64,000 nt of DNA, taken from NCBI RefSeq assembly GCF_000513475.1, contig NC_023003.1:124001-188000 (forward strand), read 5' to 3'. The notes under the pieces were generated by a model. The model worked only from the letters and a program-made list of their open reading frames with translations, was not told the origin of the DNA and made no database searches. Below, piece after piece: positions 61,306 to 64,000 of this stretch. The translations under genes were made by a program, and so were the position numbers. Numbering within the stretch: the stretch's first letter is position 1; the number at the start of each line of letters is the position of its first letter. Source of the stretch: Candidatus Babela massiliensis (lineage in GTDB: Bacteria > Babelota > Babeliae > Babelales > Babelaceae).

Positions 61306-61722
61306 TTAAACACCTTTTAATCAAATTAATTAAAATTTTTAATTTTTAGATTTAAGTTATCTTAAGAATATTTATTAAGACTTTATGGTATATATTTTAC
61401 CAAATTATTATTTTCTGTCTATTAAATTAATATTTATTAATAATCACTAATAATCTTAATATTTTTCAAAATAAGTAATATTTATTATAATATATTATAT
61501 ACTATACGTTTATTTATTATGATAAATTTTACTGTTATCTATTAATTTAAAATAGCAAATTAATAATAAAAAATCAAGTGCATTATCAAATTTTAATAAA
61601 TGTTTTAGGACATAATAATTATATATTGCTATTGCTCAAGTTATAACTTTCTGGCAAAATATAGAATATAATAAAATAAGTAATAAAAATAAATCGGTCC
61701 ATAATATTTTTAGGAGTTAAAA
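61306..61722. other. divergent intergenic region between rplU and tsf
   Basis: About 415 AT-rich nt. A TATAAT (61667-61672) lies about 50 nt before the tsf ATG, without a good -35; nothing else recognised. rpsB, the usual gene ahead of tsf, is absent. Confidence 0.45.
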
Positions 61723-62313
61723 ATGGCTGAAATTTCATTAGAATTAATAAAACAACTTCGCGAACGTACTGGCGTGGGCATGATGGATTGTAAAAAAGCC
61801 CTTGAAGAAACTAATTGTGACATTGAAAAAGCAATAGAAGTATTAAGAAAAAAAGGAGCAGCAATTGCTCAAAAGCGTTCTGGTAATGAAACCAGTGAAG
61901 GTCTTGTATATGCTTATATACATCCTGGATCTCGTATTGGTGTATTATTAGAAATCAACTGCGAAACAGATTTCGTTGCAAGAACAGAAGATATGGCAAA
62001 ATTTGCATCTGATATTGCTATGCAAATTGCAGCTTTTAGACCAGTTTGTGTTTCCTCAGAAAATGTTGATCCAGAATTGATCGAAAAGGAAAAGAATGTC
62101 TATAGAGAACAATTAAAAGGCAAGCCTGCTAATATAATAGATCAAATTATTGAAGGCAAGTTAGAGAAATATTATACAGAAATTTGTCTACTGAATCAGC
62201 CTTTTATCAAAAATGATAAAATTACTGTATCAGACATGCTAAAAGACTTAATTGCTAAAATGGGTGAAAGCATAAAGATTAAGAGATTTGTAAGATATGA
62301 AATCGGTTCTTAA
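61723..62313 (+). CDS. tsf: elongation factor Ts
   Basis: 196 aa, the short form. UBA-like N-domain with L-R-E-R-T-G-V-G-M-M-D-C-K-K-A-L (residues 12-27), followed by T-D-F-V-A-R at about 86 which inserts into EF-Tu. Recycles GDP from EF-Tu. Shine-Dalgarno AGGAG. Confidence 0.97.
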   Translation: MAEISLELIKQLRERTGVGMMDCKKALEETNCDIEKAIEVLRKKGAAIAQKRSGNETSEGLVYAYIHPGSRIGVLLEINCETDFVARTEDMAKFASDIAMQIAAFRPVCVSSENVDPELIEKEKNVYREQLKGKPANIIDQIIEGKLEKYYTEICLLNQPFIKNDKITVSDMLKDLIAKMGESIKIKRFVRYEIGS

Positions 62314-62387
62314 TTTTATCAGAGATATAGTTTTTATAGTAAATTTTAAGTTAAGAAAATATTAATTATTTGATTAAAGGATAACTA

Positions 62388-62966
62388 ATGAATATTGTTG
62401 AAGGTTCTAGTATTAAGCAGTTGGAAAAAGAAATAGAAAACCAGATGGACAAGCATATTAAGCACTTTGAAAAAGAAGTATCTAAATTAAGAACAGGACG
62501 TGCTCATCCCTCAATGGTAGAAGATATCAGAGTTTCTTGTTATGGAACTAACATGCCTATTAAGGAAATAGCTTCCATATCTGCCCAAGATGCTTCTTTA
62601 TTAGTTATTCAACCTTGGGATAAATCTCTTTTAGATGACATAATTAAGGCTTTATCGATTAGTGATTTAAATATAAATCCACAATCTGATGGTGAAATTA
62701 TAAGACTTAAAATACCTCCAATGAGTTCAAGTAGACGTGATGAGCTTGTAAAATCTTTACATCAAAAATTGGAATTTTCTAAAATAGCTATTAGAAATAC
62801 TAGAAAAGATATACAAAATAAAATTAGAGAAGCAGAAAAATCTAAGGACATTTCTGAAGATTATTCAAAACGTTTGCAAGATATCTTGCAAAAAACTACA
62901 GATAAATTTATTAAATTAAGTGATGACTTAGCGATACAAAAAGAAGGTGAAATTAAGAATTTATAA
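62388..62966 (+). CDS. frr: ribosome recycling factor
   Basis: 192 aa: three-helix bundle with K-L-R-T-G-R-A-H-P-S (residues 34-43), I-Q-P-W-D-K-S near 83, and the C-terminal R-R-D-E-L-V-K and K-I-R-E-A-E segments. Splits post-termination ribosomes with EF-G. Seventy-four nt after tsf; pyrH, normally between, is missing. Confidence 0.97.
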   Translation: MNIVEGSSIKQLEKEIENQMDKHIKHFEKEVSKLRTGRAHPSMVEDIRVSCYGTNMPIKEIASISAQDASLLVIQPWDKSLLDDIIKALSISDLNINPQSDGEIIRLKIPPMSSSRRDELVKSLHQKLEFSKIAIRNTRKDIQNKIREAEKSKDISEDYSKRLQDILQKTTDKFIKLSDDLAIQKEGEIKNL

Positions 62967-63006
62967 AAAATAGCTTCACATTCTAAAAAAAATAAGCTAT
63001 ATTATT

Positions 63007-63041
63007 AGTAAGCTTATGAAATGTAAGTTAATAAGTTTACT
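63007..63041 (+). terminator. hairpin after frr
   Basis: An 11-bp stem with one G-U pair (63007-63017 with 63031-63041) followed by a T-run, 40 nt after the frr stop and before the tRNA genes. Confidence 0.6.
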
Positions 63042-63093
63042 AAATCTTATTTTTTCACCTGAACGCTAGCATTAGAACATAGAAAAATAAACA

Positions 63094-63169
63094 GGGTTGC
63101 TAGCTCAATTGGCAGAGCAACAGACTCTTAATCTGCAGGTTCTTGGTTCGATTCCAAGGCAGCCCACCA
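63094..63169 (+). tRNA. tRNA-Lys (anticodon CUU)
   Basis: Complete cloverleaf: acceptor GGGTTGC/GCAGCCC, D-arm GCTC/GAGC, anticodon loop CTCTTAA (anticodon CTT), T-arm CTTGG-TTCGATT-CCAAG, encoded CCA at 63167-63169. The first anticodon-stem pair (A-C) is a mismatch. Confidence 0.95.
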
Positions 63170-63175
63170 AAAAAT

Positions 63176-63260
63176 GCAAGAGTGGCGAAATTGGCAGACG
63201 CGCTGGACTTAGGATCCAGTCCTTAACCGGGTGTGGGTTCAAGTCCCTCCTCTTGCACCA
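63176..63260 (+). tRNA. tRNA-Leu (anticodon UAG)
   Basis: Long-variable-arm class II tRNA: acceptor GCAAGAG/CTCTTGC, anticodon stem CTGGA/TCCAG around CTTAGGA (anticodon TAG), T-loop TTCAAGT, encoded CCA at 63258-63260. Six nt after tRNA-Lys. Confidence 0.95.
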
Positions 63261-63277
63261 AAAAAGGGAGTAATGTA

Positions 63278-64000
63278 ATGGTTCAAGGTGTTAATCTTTT
63301 TAATTTTAATATTTTTGAAAAAAAGCAAAATCATCATATTGCTAAAATAACACTTTATAATCAGTATATAAATGCTGTTTATAAAGAGGCACTTCAAGTG
63401 CAAAAAGAAGAAGCCAGTACTTATGGTTTTTTAAAGGGTACGGCCCCTCTTCATTATATAGAAAGTACTTATAAACCTAATATACTAGAACATCTAAAGA
63501 ACTTATTTTTTACTCATTGTATTATGAACTTTCTTTGTCAATCACTTTATATAAATAAAGTTGTACTTGCAGGCGAACCTACCTTAATAGATATATCTTT
63601 AGATCCTGAAAATGATGCTGAATTTGTATTCGGGCTTTGGAAGATAACAGATAAACTTGACGAAAAGTGGAAAAAAATCAACTTAAGAGCTCCGGGACGA
63701 AAAAACTATAAAGATATAGATAGACAAGTTGAGACTTTTATAAAAGAAGAAGTAAAAACTGAAGAGTTTAATAGTAATACTATAGTCAAAGGTGATTGGG
63801 TAGGATTTGACATGCAATTAGTAAACTCTAAACAAGAACCTATTATTGACGGCTATAAAGATAATTTATGGGTAAAAATAAGTAATGAAGAAGGTGACAG
63901 AGAGTTACATGAGCTTTTCTTAGGCAAAAAGGTAGGGGATGTATTTTTAACCAAAAATTCATTTTTACAAGACTATATATCTAATGAATCAAATATAAAA
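63278..64000 (+). CDS. trigger-factor-like protein, 5' part (cut by window end)
   Basis: Open for 241 codons to the window edge. ATG at 63278 lies 7 nt after AAGGGAG; the ATG at 63273 is out of frame. The N-terminus has Y-K-E-A-L...G-F-L-K-G-T-A-P-L-H-Y-I, resembling the ribosome-binding signature G-F-R-x-G-x-x-P of trigger factor, followed by I-V-K-G-D-W-V-G-F-D near residue 170, fitting the start of the PPIase-like domain. Position behind a tRNA-Leu gene is also common for tig. Divergent, so only probable. Confidence 0.6.
   Translation, partial: MVQGVNLFNFNIFEKKQNHHIAKITLYNQYINAVYKEALQVQKEEASTYGFLKGTAPLHYIESTYKPNILEHLKNLFFTHCIMNFLCQSLYINKVVLAGEPTLIDISLDPENDAEFVFGLWKITDKLDEKWKKINLRAPGRKNYKDIDRQVETFIKEEVKTEEFNSNTIVKGDWVGFDMQLVNSKQEPIIDGYKDNLWVKISNEEGDRELHELFLGKKVGDVFLTKNSFLQDYISNESNIK

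Noticed and set aside
1-64000. CRISPR array
   Set aside because: No regularly spaced direct repeats of 25-40 nt were noticed anywhere in the window.
1-64000. Insertion sequence or phage genes
   Set aside because: No transposase, integrase or phage structural gene was recognised; only the GC-rich hairpin at 3089-3141 could be a relic.

Overview
The window is a very AT-rich bacterial chromosome segment. Its repertoire (many secreted ankyrin-repeat proteins, F-box-like segments, a secreted WD40 protein, a secreted sphingomyelinase-like enzyme, host-type accessory genes beside a small set of housekeeping genes) suggests an obligate or facultative intracellular bacterium of protists. The closest fit I know of is the Dependentiae/TM6 lineage (Babela-like). 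That placement is inference from gene content and base composition; no marker gene was compared with a database.

Layout. 0-3 kb: an alpha/beta hydrolase and leucyl aminopeptidase on the minus strand. 3-11 kb: a plus-strand island of secreted proteins containing a duplicated two-gene module (a ~760-810 aa beta-rich secreted protein followed by a ~200 aa protein with amphipathic 11-residue repeats), then a Cys-rich four-helix protein resembling copper-storage proteins. 11-13.7 kb: an Ogg2-type DNA glycosylase, a Nudix hydrolase, a GNAT acetyltransferase and a decayed aminoglycoside-phosphotransferase-like gene. 13.7-24.6 kb: an ankyrin protein, a sodium:solute symporter, a lone MshEN-domain protein, and a six-gene minus-strand operon whose products share a signal peptide, ankyrin repeats (in four of six) and a C-terminal membrane anchor with a basic tail. 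24.7-38.5 kb: an outer-membrane-like protein, then mainly housekeeping genes on the minus strand (ssb, pgsA, a secreted WD40 protein, ymdB, rny, zapA, rplT, rpmI, infC, recA, a ppiD-like gene split by a -1 frameshift, miaA, a CarD-like regulator). 38.7-42.7 kb: a flippase-like protein, a small secreted protein, and dnaK with a clear promoter and a palindromic operator candidate. 42.7-48.6 kb: five more secreted ankyrin proteins, most with an F-box-like N-terminus. 48.7-55.5 kb: glycyl-tRNA synthetase, a DedA/VTT protein, KtrB/KtrA potassium uptake, and a large delta-60-repeat surface protein. 55.7-60.8 kb: secreted unknowns and the sphingomyelinase-like enzyme. 61-64 kb: rplU, tsf, frr, tRNA-Lys, tRNA-Leu and the start of a trigger-factor-like gene.

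Most interesting signals. Fifteen proteins share an N-terminal signal peptide that ends in a conserved small-residue-Met junction (typically N-N-x-L-S-M). Eight of these carry an F-box-like helical segment just after the signal, usually followed by ankyrin repeats: an arrangement expected of exported adaptors for a host SCF ubiquitin ligase. Products of one operon end in a homologous membrane anchor and basic tail, so there appear to be soluble and anchored classes. Other points worth checking are the A AAA AAG heptamer at the ppiD frameshift, a CIRCE-like inverted repeat with different sequence upstream of dnaK, a 16-bp tandem repeat that multiplies TATAAT boxes in front of a secreted-protein gene, and the duplicated secreted module.
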